DNA from: an uncultured Collinsella sp.
GTDB taxonomy: Bacteria; Actinomycetota; Coriobacteriia; Coriobacteriales; Coriobacteriaceae
DNA length: 7,263 nt
Assembly (NCBI GenBank): GCA_900545615.1
Contig: UQZM01000074.1
Coordinates: forward strand, 1-7,263
Reading direction: 5' to 3'
Shown here: piece after piece, positions 5,402 through 7,263 of the stretch
Layout: each line of letters begins with the position of its first letter
Position numbering within the stretch: the first letter of the stretch is position 1
Position numbers and translations under genes: made by a program
The notes under the pieces: generated by a model
Databases searched by the model: none
The model's input: the letters and a program-made list of their open reading frames with translations, nothing else
Told to the model about the DNA's origin: nothing

Positions 5402-6211
5402 ATGCAGCGCGTTTGGAGAACGGTTACCGGCTTTTACCATGTCTGTGCCCGCGGTACGGGCAAGCGGCTCATCTTTGAGGGCGATGACGACCGGTTGGAG
5501 TTTTTGGAGCTGATGCGCGAGTGCTGCCGCGAGGAGGGCGTGACGGTCGTTGCGTGGTGCCTTATGAACGACCACGTGGATCTGGTACTCTCGGATTATG
5601 AGGACACGATGAGCGCGGCGATGCACCGGCTGCTTTTGACGTACGCGCGGCGGTTCAATAAGCGCACGGGGCGCACAGGCCATCTGTTCCAAAACCGTTT
5701 TGACCGGCGCTCACTCGATACCGACTGGCAGGTGATGGAGGCTATTCGCTCTGTACACGCCGATCCGCAGGAGGTGGACGTTAGCCTAATCGAGCGTTAT
5801 CCCTGGAGCAGCTTTCCGGAACATCTACGCGCTTACGACGGTGATGTGGCCGATGCCGCGAGGGGATTTTCTGATCCTTCTTGTGTGCTTGAGCTTTTTG
5901 GCTCTGCCGAGGGCTTTATTGCCTATTCGCTTTCGACGCCCGACGGCAGTGAGCCAGCGCTGTGCGATATGAAAGAGACGGAGTGGGAACGCCACGCCTT
6001 TGCCGACAAGATGGCGAAGAGCCTCGGGGTTCCGCTCAACGAACTCAAGACCGTTGCGCCCTCGCGGCGAGACAGAATCATTTTCGCTCTGCACGATGGC
6101 GGCTACACGGTGCGCGAGGTCGAACGGTATACGGGAATCAGCAAGAGTACCGTATCTCGTATCGTGCGCGCTTATGCGCGGGTGAAGGCACAGGCTGAGC
6201 TCTCGGAATAG
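5402..6211 (+). CDS. REP-associated Y1 transposase-like protein with C-terminal HTH, probably inactive
   Basis: The 269-residue product follows the RAYT/IS200-like (Y1, HUH) fold. It has YHVCARGTGKRLIFEGDDDR (12-31), WCLMNDHVDLVL (52-63), YARRFNKRTGRTGHLFQNRF (81-100), an acidic-helical stretch, then RYPWSSF (132-138). Active members have HUH metal ligands (typically NHVHLL) and a catalytic Tyr in YIHLNP. Here the first motif reads HVD (H58, D60) and the second reads SVHADP (S117), so one metal-ligand His and the catalytic Tyr appear lost. The frame is intact, which argues for retention as a DNA-binding protein rather than decay. Residues about 222-256 form a helix-turn-helix (YTVREVERYTGISKSTVSRI). 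There is no tnpB and there are no transposon ends. The gene diverges from the scaffold operon and converges on sufU. The start rests on AAGGGAG and family similarity beginning near residue 1. Confidence 0.82.
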   Translation: MQRVWRTVTGFYHVCARGTGKRLIFEGDDDRLEFLELMRECCREEGVTVVAWCLMNDHVDLVLSDYEDTMSAAMHRLLLTYARRFNKRTGRTGHLFQNRFDRRSLDTDWQVMEAIRSVHADPQEVDVSLIERYPWSSFPEHLRAYDGDVADAARGFSDPSCVLELFGSAEGFIAYSLSTPDGSEPALCDMKETEWERHAFADKMAKSLGVPLNELKTVAPSRRDRIIFALHDGGYTVREVERYTGISKSTVSRIVRAYARVKAQAELSE

Positions 6212-6215
6212 AAAA

Positions 6216-6248
6216 TGGCCGAACCACTCTTGTCAAGCGATTCGGCCA
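6216..6248 (-). terminator. Terminator of sufU, shared with the convergent gene
   Basis: TGGCCGAA (6216-6223) pairs with TTCGGCCA (6241-6248) around a 17-base loop. Read on the minus strand it is followed by TTTTC, 28 bases after the sufU stop. On the plus strand it begins four bases after the transposase-like stop but is followed by ACAAAAATC, so it is weak in that direction. Confidence 0.65.
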
Positions 6249-6252
6249 ACAA

Positions 6253-6295
6253 AAATCTTAAGATTTGGGACAAGTTCTACTGATTATTTTGTCCC
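6253..6295. repeat. Cluster of inverted repeats at the end of sufU
   Basis: AAATCTTAAGATTT (6253-6266) is a perfect 14-base palindrome. Directly next to it GGGACAA (6267-6273) pairs with TTGTCCC (6289-6295) around a 15-base loop that includes the sufU stop codon. With the hairpin at 6216-6248, three symmetric elements lie within 80 bases. Confidence 0.75.
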
Positions 6296-6711
6296 GTGAG
6301 CATGCCGTCGAGGGTGCGCCAGGCGAGCTCGGCGCATTTGACGCGGGCGGGCATGTGCGAGATGTCCTGGAGCTGGGCGGCTTCGTCCAGGTCTTCCAGG
6401 TCCTCCTCGGAGAGCTTCTCGCCGCGGATCATGGCGAGGAAGAGCTCTGCCAGGCGGCGAGCTTCCTCGACGGTCTCGCCGGTGATGAGATCGGCCATGA
6501 TGTCGGCACTGGCCTGGCTGATGGCGCAGCCGTGGCCGGTAAAGGAGGCCTCCTCGATCACGTTGTTCTCGACACGTAGCTGCAGGGTGAGCTCGTCTCC
6601 GCAGCTGGGGTTGATGCCGTCGTGCTCGTGCGTGGGGGCATCCATCTCGTACTTATAGTCGGGGTGCGAGTTGTGCTCCATAAACGTGGTGGAGGTGTAC
6701 AGATTACCCAT
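6277..6711 (-). CDS. sufU: SufU, Fe-S cluster assembly sulfur carrier/scaffold
   Basis: The 144-residue SufU belongs to the zinc-binding Firmicute/actinobacterial type. Three conserved cysteines are visible: C37 in NPSCGDE with D39, C62 in GHGCAISQAS, and C126 in RVKCAELAWRTL. The 25-residue gap between the first two and the roughly 20-residue insert before the third are as in Bacillus subtilis SufU. In that family zinc bound by these residues lets SufU accept persulfide sulfur from SufS and deliver it to the cytosolic SufBCD scaffold. The start overlaps the sufS stop by 8 bases, and GGAG lies eight bases before the ATG, so the two are translationally coupled. A Met at residue 11 is a less likely alternative start. 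Confidence 0.95.
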   Translation of the reverse strand: MGNLYTSTTFMEHNSHPDYKYEMDAPTHEHDGINPSCGDELTLQLRVENNVIEEASFTGHGCAISQASADIMADLITGETVEEARRLAELFLAMIRGEKLSEEDLEDLDEAAQLQDISHMPARVKCAELAWRTLDGMLTGQNNQ

Positions 6712-7263
6712 TGAACGTGCTCCAAACGTGATGCAGGCCGGCGATGAACTTGTCGATGTCGGCCTTGTCGTTGTAGAAGGCCACGCTGGCGCGGCAGCAG
6801 GCAAGGTTCTCGACGCCCAGCCAGGTGAGCAACGGCTGCGCGCAGTGGTGGCCGGCACGGATGCAGACGCCGTCCATGTCCATGATGCTCGCGACATCGT
6901 GCGGGTGGATGCCGCGGACGTTAAAGCTCACGACGCCGTGGTGGTTGTCCCAATAGATGGAGCCGATAATCTGGACAAAGTCGAGCTGCATGAGCTCGCC
7001 CATCAGGTAGTGGACGAGTGCCTGCTCGCGGGCCTGAATGTTCTCGTAACCCACGGTGTTGACCAGGTAGTCAAGCGCCGCGCCCGTGGCGAAGATGCCG
7101 GCGGCGTCCTGCGTGCCGGCCTCGAACTTTTCGGGGACGGGAGCCCAGACGGCGTCCTGCTCGGTGACCGAGTCGATCATCTCGCCGCCGGTGAGCATGG
7201 GCGGCATAGCGTTGAGCAGGTCCATCTTGCCCCACAGCACGCCGATGCCCATGGGGCCCATGG
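6704..7263 (-). CDS. sufS: SufS cysteine desulfurase, C-terminal part (5' end outside window)
   Basis: The visible 185 or so residues are the C-terminal half of a group II (SufS/CsdA) PLP-dependent cysteine desulfurase, normally about 410 residues. The fragment opens just after the expected PLP-lysine site with GPMGIGVLWGK. It contains GGEMI and FEAGTQDAAGIFATGAALDYL-like cofactor/substrate blocks, RAGHHCAQPLL with the catalytic persulfide Cys at fragment residue 140, and CRASVAFYN near the end. It converts cysteine to alanine and passes persulfide sulfur to SufU, encoded immediately downstream with an 8-base overlap. The ATG at 7261 is internal, not the start. sufB, sufC and sufD would be expected further upstream but are not in view. 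Confidence 0.95.
   Translation of the reverse strand, partial: MGPMGIGVLWGKMDLLNAMPPMLTGGEMIDSVTEQDAVWAPVPEKFEAGTQDAAGIFATGAALDYLVNTVGYENIQAREQALVHYLMGELMQLDFVQIIGSIYWDNHHGVVSFNVRGIHPHDVASIMDMDGVCIRAGHHCAQPLLTWLGVENLACCRASVAFYNDKADIDKFIAGLHHVWSTFNG

Noticed and set aside
5402..6248. A complete, active IS200/IS605-type insertion sequence
   Set aside because: There is no tnpB and no paired end hairpins at both sides, and the HUH and Tyr motifs are altered. Only a transposase-like gene can be supported.

Overview
The window looks like the chromosome of a Coriobacteriia actinobacterium, most likely Collinsella or a close relative. It is GC-rich, with strong GGAG-type ribosome binding sites. It carries a SufS-SufU pair with actinobacterial/Firmicute-type SufU, a GGGtGRT-family protein beside an IscU/NifU-like scaffold, and a transposase-like gene of a type I associate with Coriobacteriia. 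The genus is inferred from gene content and codon style, not from a database match.

Layout. 1-436: the end of one tRNA-Lys(CTT), a complete second identical tRNA-Lys(CTT), a terminator, and then a broken copy of the same module (the 3' end of a tRNA-Lys, another terminator and a 40-base repeat). 437-1297 (minus): dinD, a DNA-damage-inducible RecA modulator. 1459-2985 (minus): a soluble FAD-dependent flavoprotein of the fumarate reductase/L-aspartate oxidase family. 3241-4998 (minus): a two-gene operon in which an extended IscU/NifU-like scaffold protein is followed after 18 bases by a GGGtGRT protein, closed by a strong terminator at 3170-3206. 5402-6211 (plus): a protein with the fold signature of REP-associated Y1 (HUH) transposases, apparently lacking its catalytic residues and carrying a C-terminal helix-turn-helix. 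6277-7263 (minus): sufU and the 3' part of sufS, overlapping by 8 bases.

How the genes relate. sufS and sufU form the sulfur donor and carrier of the SUF iron-sulfur cluster assembly system. About 1.3 kb away lies a second scaffold-like protein paired with GGGtGRT, a family of unknown function. The two Fe-S-related loci are separated only by the apparently dead transposase-like gene, which is divergent from one and convergent with the other. dinD sits directly against a broken tRNA-Lys repeat, which suggests it arrived through a rearrangement at the tRNA locus.

The most interesting points are the scaffold/GGGtGRT operon as an uncharacterised system, the transposase-like protein with both catalytic motifs altered, the partial duplication of the tRNA-Lys module, and a dense cluster of inverted repeats between the transposase-like gene and sufU. 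I saw no CRISPR array, no complete insertion sequence and no rRNA.
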